Shown here: positions 47,141 through 54,336 of the stretch, piece after piece
Position numbering within the stretch: position 1 is the stretch's first letter
How the letters are laid out: every line of letters starts with the position of its first letter
Origin: Arcobacter sp.
GTDB lineage: Bacteria > Campylobacterota > Campylobacteria > Campylobacterales > Arcobacteraceae
NCBI GenBank assembly: GCA_003252105.1
Contig: QKDL01000040.1
Span: 1-54,336 of the forward strand
DNA length: 54,336 nucleotides
Direction: 5' to 3'
Notes under the pieces: generated by a model
The model's input: only the letters and a program-made list of their open reading frames with translations
What the model was told of the DNA's origin: nothing
The model's database searches: none
Program-made: the position numbers and the translations under genes

Positions 47141-47568
47141 TGAATTTAGAAGAATCAATTGAATTAGCAGTTCAAGGTTGTGGTGCTGAAGTTTATGATA
47201 TAGTAACTACAAAAGAGAATGATAAAAATATTTTTAGAGTTTATATTACTTCAAAAGATGGAGTAAATTTAGATAAATGTGCTGAAGTTAGTAGAATGAT
47301 TTCACCTATTTTAGATTTAGATGAACCAATGAGTGGAGTTTATAATTTGGAAGTTAGTTCTCCTGGAATTGAGAGAAAATTGAAAAACCCTAGACATTTT
47401 AAAGCATCAATTGGCGAAAAAATAAAATTAAAAGATTTTGAGAAAAATATTATCAAAGGTGAACTTATAGGTGCTGATGATAATGAAATTAAAATAAAGA
47501 CTGAACATGGAGAAGAGATAGTGACTTATGATGAAATCTCTTCTGCATCAACATATTTTGAGTGGTAG
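47140..47568 (+). CDS. rimP: Ribosome maturation factor RimP
   Basis: 142 residues. '[18 protein letters not shown]' is the family signature, preceded by '[12 protein letters not shown]', with a C-terminal SH3-like domain. It acts early in 30S subunit assembly. The neighbours rbfA and infB support the call. Confidence 0.95.
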   Translation: MNLEESIELAVQGCGAEVYDIVTTKENDKNIFRVYITSKDGVNLDKCAEVSRMISPILDLDEPMSGVYNLEVSSPGIERKLKNPRHFKASIGEKIKLKDFEKNIIKGELIGADDNEIKIKTEHGEEIVTYDEISSASTYFEW

Positions 47569-47577
47569 GAATTTTCA

Positions 47578-48594
47578 ATGAAAATTGATGATAACTTCTT
47601 TATGAAGTTAGCCATTGATGAAGCTTGGAAATACCAACTCTTAACTTATCCAAATCCAGCTGTTGGTTGTGTTGTAGTTAAAAATCAAAATGAAATTTTA
47701 GCTATTGAAGCACATAAAGAAGCTGGTCAACCTCATGCAGAAGTAAATGCTCTAAAAGCAGCCTTCTTAAAATACTATCCAAATGATGTATTAAAAACAA
47801 AAAACAACTCTTTTGATATTCATGAATATTTAATTAAAAACCATAATGATTTTTTTAATGATTGTACTATTTATGTAACACTTGAACCATGTAATCATAT
47901 AGGTAAAACACCAGCTTGTGCAAATCTATTAAAAGAGTTAAAACCCCAAAGAGTAGTTATCAGTAATGAAGATACAAATAAAGAAGCATCAGGTGGTATA
48001 AAAACACTAAATGATGCAAATATAGATGTGGTACTAGGATGTATGAAAAAAGAAGGATATGAGCTTTTATTACCCTTTATTAAATGGACAAGATCAAGTT
48101 TTATCTTTTTTAAAATGGCACAAACACTAAATGGTTGTATAGACGGAAAAATCTCTGCAAATTCATCACAAGCATATGTACATGCAATAAGAGATAAACT
48201 AGACTTACTGGCAATTGGAGGAAATACAGTAAGAACTGATAAACCAACACTAGATGCTAGATATATAGCAGGGCGTGCACCAAATGTACTAATATACTCA
48301 CAAAAAAAAGTATTTGACAATACAATACCACTTTTTCATATACCTAATAGAGAAGTCAAAATAAGTGATAATATCCTTGACCTATTAGACCATAAATTTG
48401 TTATGGTAGAGGGTGGCTATAAACTACTAAACCTTTTAAAAGAGAAACTAGACTACATTGTATTAATAGTAAACCCAAAATTCAGATTTGGAATGAATAT
48501 TGAAGATGAAAATATAGATATAGATTTTGAAATTATCCATGAAAATTTCATTGGAAATGAAAAAATTATATACTTAAAAAAACTAGATTCTTAA
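47578..48594 (+). CDS. ribD: Bifunctional riboflavin deaminase/reductase
   Basis: 338 residues. N-terminal deaminase with zinc motifs 'GQPHAEVNAL' (His-Ala-Glu) and 'EPCNHIGKTPACANLL' (two Cys); C-terminal reductase from about 175 ('FIFFKMAQTLNGCIDGKIS'). It carries out two steps of riboflavin synthesis after GTP cyclohydrolase II. An insertion of about 30 residues separates the two zinc motifs. It is the last gene of the rightward run. Confidence 0.94.
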   Translation: MKIDDNFFMKLAIDEAWKYQLLTYPNPAVGCVVVKNQNEILAIEAHKEAGQPHAEVNALKAAFLKYYPNDVLKTKNNSFDIHEYLIKNHNDFFNDCTIYVTLEPCNHIGKTPACANLLKELKPQRVVISNEDTNKEASGGIKTLNDANIDVVLGCMKKEGYELLLPFIKWTRSSFIFFKMAQTLNGCIDGKISANSSQAYVHAIRDKLDLLAIGGNTVRTDKPTLDARYIAGRAPNVLIYSQKKVFDNTIPLFHIPNREVKISDNILDLLDHKFVMVEGGYKLLNLLKEKLDYIVLIVNPKFRFGMNIEDENIDIDFEIIHENFIGNEKIIYLKKLDS

Positions 48595-48599
48595 TATTA

Positions 48600-48735
48600 T
48601 ACTTCAAAAGGTAAAGATTTGTTGTAGAAACCAAGATAGGGATTTATTTGACGAAGGAGCTGACTGTAGTCAGTGACTGAGGAAAAGAAAGCCATATCGC
48701 AGAGTTTCTGCGACAAAGCTTTTGCCTTTTACTTT
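48600..48735. repeat. G+C-rich multi-hairpin element between ribD and efp
   Basis: Between convergent ribD and efp is a block whose core (about 48650-48715) is close to half G+C, unlike its surroundings. CTGACTGTAGTCAG (48660-48673) and TCAGTGACTGA (48670-48680) are overlapping palindromes. TCGCAGA/TCTGCGA (48697-48703 with 48707-48713), extended by AAAGC/GCTTT (48688-48692 with 48718-48722), forms a long hairpin followed by T-rich DNA. It may terminate ribD. Its composition suggests a dispersed element; no second copy was seen in the window. Confidence 0.5.
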
Positions 48736-49299
48736 TTATTTTACTTTCTCTATATACTCACCAGTTCTTGTATCACATTTGATAACATCACCTTCCACTA
48801 TATGGAAAGGGATTTGAACTACTGCACCAGATTCTAAAGTAGCTGGTTTTTTACCACCTTGTGAGTCACCTTTAAAGTTAGGTGGTGTTTCAACAATTTT
48901 AAGTTCAACAGTCATAGGAGGTTCAACAGTGATTGCTTTTCCATTAAAGAACATCATATCAACTGACATCCCATCAATAATCCAATCAAATGCTTCACCA
49001 ACTTGGTCATAAGTTAAACCAATTTGTTCATATGTTGTATTATCCATAAATTGTAATAATTCACCATCATCATATAAAAATTGCATTTGTTTTTGTTGTA
49101 AATCAGGAGTTGTACATTTATCACCTGCATGGAAAGTTTTTTCAATAACTTTTCCATTGATAAATGATTTGATTTTACATCTAACAAAAGCAGCACCTTT
49201 CCCAGGTTTTACGTGTTGATATTCAGTAATTTTATATGGAATTCCATCAAGCTCTATTTTAAGACCTTTTTTTAATTCACTCATACCAATATTTGCCAT
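48736..49299 (-). CDS. efp: Elongation factor P
   Basis: 187 residues. KOW-like domain I with the modifiable Lys34 in '[11 protein letters not shown]', then two OB domains; 'GEYIEKVK' ends the protein. EF-P relieves ribosome stalling at proline runs. Lys34 is the residue that carries beta-lysine in some bacteria; no modification gene is in the window. Start at ATG 49299, 8 bp after serA on the same strand. Confidence 0.97.
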   Translation of the reverse strand: MANIGMSELKKGLKIELDGIPYKITEYQHVKPGKGAAFVRCKIKSFINGKVIEKTFHAGDKCTTPDLQQKQMQFLYDDGELLQFMDNTTYEQIGLTYDQVGEAFDWIIDGMSVDMMFFNGKAITVEPPMTVELKIVETPPNFKGDSQGGKKPATLESGAVVQIPFHIVEGDVIKCDTRTGEYIEKVK

Positions 49300-49307
49300 G
49301 TTTTCTC

Positions 49308-50891
49308 CTAAATCTCTGCATATGCAACAGAAATTGTTGCTTCTAAATTATTAATTTGTTCTAAAATATTTTGTTTAATAGATTCATCTACTAACACTAC
49401 AGCAAGAGCAGAATCTTTTCCTCGTGCTAGTCTAAAATCAGAGATATTGATTTTATTATCTCCCATTATTTTACCAACTTGACCAATGAATCCTGGAATA
49501 TCAGAGTTTCTTAGTAAAACCATATTTCCTTTTGGTTCAATATCAAAATCAAAGCCATTTAGATCAACGATTCTTAATACATCTTCATCAAATACTGTAC
49601 CAGAGATAGTATTTACACCTTTTGATGTAGTGATTTTAATAGTAACTTTATTACTATATCCACTACAATGGTTGATTTCACAAGTATCAAAAGTGATACC
49701 TTTTTCTTCAGCAATAAAGTTTGCATTTACATAATTGATTTCATCCCCACCTGAAACTGTTAAAGCTCCAACAGTTGCAAAAGTAGATAATGAATCTAAA
49801 TATTCTTTAATTTGTCCATGTGCACAAACAGAGATTGATCTAATTGGTGATTTATCAAATTGTGCACATAAATATGCCATTTTTTGAGTTAATTCAATAT
49901 ATGGTTTAACAAATGAAGGAATTTTACTTTCATCAATTGGAAGGTTAAGTGCATTTGGATATGCAATCCCTTTTGCAGATTCAATTGCATTTTGAGCAGC
50001 TTGAATTGCAATTTTCTTTTGAGATTCTTTTGTATTAGCTCCTAAGTGAGCAGTTACAGTGATATTTGGCAAATCTAAAAGTTTATTATCTGTTGCAGGC
50101 TCTTTTTTGAATACATCAATACCAGCCATTGCAATTTTTCCAGATTTTAGATTGTTATATAAAGCATCTTCATTATATAAACCACCTCTTGCACAGTTAA
50201 TAAGAATAACACCATCTTTCATTTTAGCGATTTCTTTTTCATCAATCATATCAATTGTTTCTTGATTTTTTGGAGTGTGAATTGTGATAATATCACAAGC
50301 TAAAATATCATCAAAGTTAGTTGTATAAGTAACACCTAAATCAGTTGCTTTTGTTGAAGGAATATATGGATCGTAAGTTATTACATCCATTTCAAATGAT
50401 TTTGCTCTTAATGCAACTCTATGACCAATGTTACCAAAACCAATTACACCAAGTTTTTTACCGAAAAGTTCATTACCATACCAGTCTTCTCTTTTCCAAA
50501 CTCTATCAGATTTTAATTGGTTGTGCGCATAAGGAAATTTTCTCATACAAGAAAGCATGTGAGTCATAGTAAGTTCAACTGCTGCAATAGTATTTGCAGT
50601 AGGAACATTCATTGCTATAATTCCTCTTTTGCTACACCCTTCCATATCAACATTGTCATAACCAACACCAGCTCTGATAACTGCCTTTAAATTTGTTGCT
50701 GCATTTAAAAATTTTTCATCAACATCTGTTGAGCTTCTTGTAATTGCAACATCTGCATCTTTTATAACATCTAATAAAGCTGTTTTATCTATATCTGCTG
50801 CATAAACATAGTTAATATCTTCACAGTTTTTTAAGATATTTAAACCATCTTCATGAATATGATCGCAAACTACAATAGTCTGTTTATTCAT
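49308..50891 (-). CDS. serA: D-3-phosphoglycerate dehydrogenase
   Basis: 527 residues, the long form. NAD-binding motif Gly151-Phe-Gly-Asn-Ile-Gly156; catalytic Arg235 ('CARGG'), Glu264 and His282 ('TAHLGANT'). It is followed by an allosteric substrate-binding (ASB) domain and a C-terminal ACT domain (last 75 residues) that usually senses serine. First step of serine synthesis. Between rpsA and efp on the same strand. Confidence 0.96.
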   Translation of the reverse strand: MNKQTIVVCDHIHEDGLNILKNCEDINYVYAADIDKTALLDVIKDADVAITRSSTDVDEKFLNAATNLKAVIRAGVGYDNVDMEGCSKRGIIAMNVPTANTIAAVELTMTHMLSCMRKFPYAHNQLKSDRVWKREDWYGNELFGKKLGVIGFGNIGHRVALRAKSFEMDVITYDPYIPSTKATDLGVTYTTNFDDILACDIITIHTPKNQETIDMIDEKEIAKMKDGVILINCARGGLYNEDALYNNLKSGKIAMAGIDVFKKEPATDNKLLDLPNITVTAHLGANTKESQKKIAIQAAQNAIESAKGIAYPNALNLPIDESKIPSFVKPYIELTQKMAYLCAQFDKSPIRSISVCAHGQIKEYLDSLSTFATVGALTVSGGDEINYVNANFIAEEKGITFDTCEINHCSGYSNKVTIKITTSKGVNTISGTVFDEDVLRIVDLNGFDFDIEPKGNMVLLRNSDIPGFIGQVGKIMGDNKINISDFRLARGKDSALAVVLVDESIKQNILEQINNLEATISVAYAEI

Positions 50892-50909
50892 TTTATAAAA
50901 ATCCTTAAA

Positions 50910-52562
50910 TTATTTAATTTGATCTTTTAATAAATCACCTAAAGTCATTGATGAATCATCATTAACTGCTTTTAGCATCTCTCTTTCTTGTTGTTGTTCT
51001 AATCTTTTGATTGATAATCTAACTCTATTTTTCTTAACATCAATATTTACAACAACTGCTTCTAGTTCATCACCAATTTTTACTTCTTCAGCATTTAAAG
51101 GACCAAAATCTTCATTTCTAATTAGACCATCTAAATTATCATCAAGTTTAATAAAAATACCAAAATCTTTTTTATCTTTTACACTTCCTTTAACAATATC
51201 ACCAATTTTGTGATTGTCTTGGAATGTTTTTGCAGGAGAATCAGCTATCTCTTTAATAGATAATGAGATATTTTCTTTTTCTTTATCAATTTTAATAATT
51301 TTTACTTCAATCTCATCACCTTTTTTATAAAGTGATTTACATTTTGCATTTGATTCCCAAGATGCTTCTTCATTATGTAATAAACCATCTACTTCACCAA
51401 TTGTAACAAATGCACCAAAATCAGTTAATGTAGCAATTTTACCTTTAACTACATCTCCAACTTTGTTATCTTTAATAAATTTAGAGAAAGGTTTTTCTTG
51501 TAAATTTTTTAAACTTACTCTTAATCTTTTTTCTTCAACATTTAGTTCAATAACTTCAACATTGATTTCATCACCTAAATTTAATAAATCTTTTGGATTT
51601 TTTACATTTTTATTCCATGAAATTTCAGAAATATGTAATAAACCTTCAATATCATTTCCTAAGTCAACAAATGCACCATAAGATTCAAAATTAGAAACAG
51701 TAACAGTAATAGTATCTCCAACTTCTAATTCATCTTTAATCTCTTCCCAAGGGTTTGGTAAAGCAGCTTTAATTGATAAACTTAAGTGTTGTTTTTCTTT
51801 ATCATAAGAAAGTACGATAACAGAAACTTCATCACCTTCACCATAATAGTTAGCAGGGTTCACTGGTCCTTTATAAGAGATTTCATTGTAGTTTACTAAA
51901 CCATCAATTCCACCTAAATCTATAAACATACCATAAGAAGTGATTTTTTTAACTGTTCCAATAATTGGTTCATTTTTTTCTAAAATCTCTTGAACTTTTG
52001 CATCTTTTTGATTTTTTGATTCTTCAATAAGTTTTTTTCTTGATACAATAATAGAGTTTTGTGCAGTATTAATTTTTAAAACTTTTGCTTTAACTTTTTT
52101 ACCTACAGCACCTTGAGCTTTTAGATAAGATTGAGCCATTGGCATAAAATATTCTAATCCAGACTCATCTTCAATAATAAAACCACCTCTATTTTTTACA
52201 GAAACAATTTTACCTTCGATTGTTACATCTTCAACATTTTCACCATGCTCTTTTACAAAATTATCAAATTTTTCTTTTTGTAAAACTTTTTTATAAGAAA
52301 TTGAAGGTCTTTCACCTTTATTTCCCATTAACATTACAGGGATAGTATCCCCTTGTTTAAATTGTACTTTACCGTTGATAGTAATCTCAGAAAGATTTAA
52401 CTTACCTTCAATTTTTTGACCTACATCTACAAGTACACTATCATTAGTAATTTCAACAATTACACCATCAACTACAGAGTTATTTTCAGCATTCTCAAAA
52501 GACTCGTTAAGCATTTGCTCAAAGTCAAAGTCTTCACCTAATTCTATATCATCGATACCCAT
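50910..52562 (-). CDS. rpsA: 30S ribosomal protein S1
   Basis: 550 residues with six S1 OB-fold repeats. Repeat starts are recognisable at 'VVDGVIVEITNDSVLVDVG', 'TIEGKIVSVKNRGGFIIED', 'IIGTVKKITSYGMFIDLGG', 'TVSNFESYGAFVDLG', 'VVKGKIATLTDFGAFVTIG' and 'IVKGSVKDKKDFGIFIKLD'. It brings mRNA to the 30S subunit, which matters for genes with weak or no leader. ATG at 52562; ispH upstream by 71 bp. Confidence 0.97.
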   Translation of the reverse strand: MGIDDIELGEDFDFEQMLNESFENAENNSVVDGVIVEITNDSVLVDVGQKIEGKLNLSEITINGKVQFKQGDTIPVMLMGNKGERPSISYKKVLQKEKFDNFVKEHGENVEDVTIEGKIVSVKNRGGFIIEDESGLEYFMPMAQSYLKAQGAVGKKVKAKVLKINTAQNSIIVSRKKLIEESKNQKDAKVQEILEKNEPIIGTVKKITSYGMFIDLGGIDGLVNYNEISYKGPVNPANYYGEGDEVSVIVLSYDKEKQHLSLSIKAALPNPWEEIKDELEVGDTITVTVSNFESYGAFVDLGNDIEGLLHISEISWNKNVKNPKDLLNLGDEINVEVIELNVEEKRLRVSLKNLQEKPFSKFIKDNKVGDVVKGKIATLTDFGAFVTIGEVDGLLHNEEASWESNAKCKSLYKKGDEIEVKIIKIDKEKENISLSIKEIADSPAKTFQDNHKIGDIVKGSVKDKKDFGIFIKLDDNLDGLIRNEDFGPLNAEEVKIGDELEAVVVNIDVKKNRVRLSIKRLEQQQEREMLKAVNDDSSMTLGDLLKDQIK

Positions 52563-52633
52563 TTTATTCCTTCGTATTAACCGTTTTATTAAATGGTGAA
52601 GATTATAGCGAATGTTTACTTAAAATATATAAT

Positions 52634-53467
52634 TTAATATTTTTCTATTTGATTTACGACTTGTTGAATTATCCAATCAGGGGTTGAAGCACCAGCTGTG
52701 ATACCGCAAAGTTCTTTATTTATAAACCAAGATGAATCTAGTTCATTAACATTTTCAATCAGGTATGAATCTTTGCAATTATCAACACAAATGTAGTGTA
52801 ATTGTTTCGTATTTGAAGAGTTTTTACCACCTATAACAATCATGATATCAACCTCTTTTGAGAGTTCTCTTGCTGCATCTTGATTCTCAAATGTTGCATC
52901 ACAAATTGTATTAAATACTCTAACTTCTTTGTTTTTTAATATTAATGCGTTTACAATTTCTAAATAAATCTCTTTTTTTCTAGTTGTTTGAGCAACAGTA
53001 GCTATCTTGTCATATTTGAAATTTATTTTATCTAAATCTTCAGGTGTTAAAACTACATGAACATCATTTAAGTCTTTACCATAAGATTTTACACCTTTTA
53101 CTTCAGGGTGCATCTCATCTCCAAATATAACTATTGAGTATTCCTCTTCACTCATTTTTTTTACAATCTGTTGGGGAGTTGTAACAAATGGGCAAGTTGC
53201 ATTTATTACTTTTTGACTTTTTTGTTTTAGCTCTTTTAGTTCATCTTTTGGAATACCATGAGTTCTAATAATAACTGTATCGTCTGGTTTTACATCAGTT
53301 AGATTATTATATAATCCTACATTAAAATCTTGTTTTAATCTATCAATTTCATTTTGATTATGAATTAATGGACCCATTGTTGCGGAATTTTTATAATTTT
53401 GTGCTATATTTATAGCTCTTTTTACTCCAAAACAAAAACCATATGATGATGCTAGTTTAACTTTCAA
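52634..53467 (-). CDS. ispH: 4-hydroxy-3-methylbut-2-enyl diphosphate reductase
   Basis: 277 residues. The three 4Fe-4S ligands are Cys12 ('GFCFGVKRA'), Cys92 ('NATCPFV') and Cys189 ('TICDATFENQDAA'). 'RTHGIPKDE' holds a substrate-binding His. It makes IPP and DMAPP, last step of the methylerythritol pathway (ispE is at 23320). ATG start with an AAGGA site. It lies between aroA and rpsA, an order conserved in Campylobacter. Confidence 0.97.
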   Translation of the reverse strand: MKVKLASSYGFCFGVKRAINIAQNYKNSATMGPLIHNQNEIDRLKQDFNVGLYNNLTDVKPDDTVIIRTHGIPKDELKELKQKSQKVINATCPFVTTPQQIVKKMSEEEYSIVIFGDEMHPEVKGVKSYGKDLNDVHVVLTPEDLDKINFKYDKIATVAQTTRKKEIYLEIVNALILKNKEVRVFNTICDATFENQDAARELSKEVDIMIVIGGKNSSNTKQLHYICVDNCKDSYLIENVNELDSSWFINKELCGITAGASTPDWIIQQVVNQIEKY

Positions 53468-53484
53468 TCTCTATCCTTAAAAGG

Positions 53485-53503
53485 AGTCCTTTTTAAAAGG
53501 ACT
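53485..53503 (-). terminator. Hairpin between aroA and ispH, likely terminator or attenuator
   Basis: AGTCCTTTTTAAAAGGACT can form a nine-pair stem around an A/T centre. On the minus strand it lies after aroA and 18 bases before the ispH start, followed by CCTTTT, so it may reduce read-through. The other bases of the 110-bp gap hold nothing recognised. Confidence 0.55.
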
Positions 53504-53577
53504 ATTTATTTTATATTTTTAGAAAGATAGTAAAATTATCTTTAAATAAACTTTGTATTTTTACTCACTGGTTATTT

Positions 53578-54336
53578 TTAAGCTTTTAAAGAGTCTAAAA
53601 TCTCTTTAAAGTTTGGGAAAGAGGTTAGGATACAATCTGTGTCATTTATCTGCATACCTGAAATAAGTCCAGCAATTGAAAAACTCATTGCAATTCTATG
53701 GTCACCATGAGAATCAATTGTTGCTTCTTTTATCTCTCCACCTATTATTTCATATCCATCTTCAAATTCTGTATATGTAACACCACATTTAGCTAGATTT
53801 GTAACAACAGATTTTATTCTATCTGATTCTTTTACTCTAAGCTCTGCAGCATTTTTTACAATTGATTTACCATTTGCTAAACTCATAGCAATTGATAATG
53901 CTGGAAGTTCATCAATAAGCCAAGAGATATTTTCACTAACTTCTACACCATTTAGTTCATTGTGACAAATCTCAATATCACCAATTGGTTCATATATATT
54001 CTCTTTTTCTATAAAGTTAACAGTTGCACCCATTTTTTTTAAAACTTGATAAGCTTCTATTCTTGTTGGATTTAGTGTAACATTTTTTATAACTACTCTT
54101 GAATTTGGAGTAATTGCAGCTGCTACAGCAAAGAAAAATCCTGAACTAGGATCAGTTGGAACTGTAATATTAAGCGGTTTTAAATGACCTGTTAGAGGGT
54201 TGATATTTATATATCCTTCATCATCTGTGAAAATATCAGCACCCATCCCTTTTAACATTCTTTCTGTATGATCTCTTGTTAGTTCATTTTCTTTGTATTT
54301 TGAGATTCCAGTTGCTCTTAAAGCTGCTAAAATCAT
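53578..54336 (-). CDS. aroA: 3-phosphoshikimate 1-carboxyvinyltransferase, 5' end outside window
   Basis: 252 C-terminal residues of about 425. The frame stays open to the window edge; the codon ATG at 54336 is an internal Met in the usual 'Q-x-K-S-x-x-L-x-A-L' region ('[18 protein letters not shown]'). '[12 protein letters not shown]' (catalytic K-E-x-D-R) and '[13 protein letters not shown]' are signatures of EPSP synthase. It transfers enolpyruvate from PEP to shikimate-3-phosphate in aromatic amino acid synthesis. Confidence 0.95.
   Translation of the reverse strand: MILAALRATGISKYKENELTRDHTERMLKGMGADIFTDDEGYININPLTGHLKPLNITVPTDPSSGFFFAVAAAITPNSRVVIKNVTLNPTRIEAYQVLKKMGATVNFIEKENIYEPIGDIEICHNELNGVEVSENISWLIDELPALSIAMSLANGKSIVKNAAELRVKESDRIKSVVTNLAKCGVTYTEFEDGYEIIGGEIKEATIDSHGDHRIAMSFSIAGLISGMQINDTDCILTSFPNFKEILDSLKA

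Noticed and set aside
47895-48320. 141-codon minus-strand open frame
   Set aside because: Antisense inside ribD; no motif or ribosome site.

Overview
The window is low-GC DNA (by eye just under 30 % G+C). Its gene content and order point to the Campylobacterota, most likely Arcobacteraceae. Evidence is a ccoNOQP cytochrome cbb3 operon followed by a DUF4006 gene, a FixH-like gene and addB. Further evidence is the block M23 peptidase-lpxC-TsaB-like-thrB-ylxR-infB-rbfA-rimP, and the aroA-ispH-rpsA-serA-efp order. TTG start codons are frequent (maf, AEC carrier, cytochrome c, ispE, nadA, M23 peptidase, TsaB-like, ylxR, rbfA). No rRNA, tRNA, CRISPR array, insertion sequence or prophage was seen. 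No gap between genes exceeds 300 bases.

Layout. 1-3572: a 5'-truncated GT-C-like membrane protein converges on a second one, which is followed by maf. 3646-6386: two membrane carriers, then an NlpC/P60 lipoprotein on the other strand. 6415-11337 (minus): a tight six-gene group 4 [NiFe] hydrogenase in exact echABCDEF order. 11457-14493 (minus): a CopD-like membrane protein and alaS. 14615-19292 (plus): trxA, trxB, dapB, purF and a YhcC-type radical SAM gene. 19315-20211 (minus): a LysR regulator. 20363-24562 (plus): uvrD/pcrA, truB, ispE, smpB. 24731-31856 (plus): ccoN, ccoO, ccoQ, ccoP, DUF4006, an unlisted 30-codon membrane ORF, a TPM-like protein, a FixH-like protein and a frame-broken addB. 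32042-36100: porin, prfB, cytochrome c, second porin. 36298-37264 (minus): folB, plsY. 37364-48594 (plus): nadA, nadC, a DHH phosphoesterase, M23 peptidase, lpxC, TsaB-like, thrB, ylxR, infB, rbfA, rimP, ribD. 48736-54336 (minus): efp, serA, rpsA, ispH and the 3' part of aroA.

How it fits together. Energy metabolism combines a high-affinity cbb3 oxidase with a membrane-bound, ferredoxin-linked hydrogenase. That suits an organism moving between microoxic and anoxic conditions. The remainder is mostly housekeeping: thioredoxin system, lysine/serine/threonine/shikimate steps, purine, NAD, riboflavin, folate and isoprenoid synthesis, translation factors, and envelope building.

Most worth a second look: (1) addB is split by a frameshift that separates the nuclease motifs from the rest, and addA is absent from its usual place; (2) the hydrogenase large subunit stops exactly where related enzymes are cleaved after maturation; (3) the leaders of the two porin genes are complementary around a GCGCG core that is rare in such AT-rich DNA; (4) a G+C-rich, multi-hairpin element lies between ribD and efp; (5) a 30-codon membrane ORF sits inside the cbb3 cluster.
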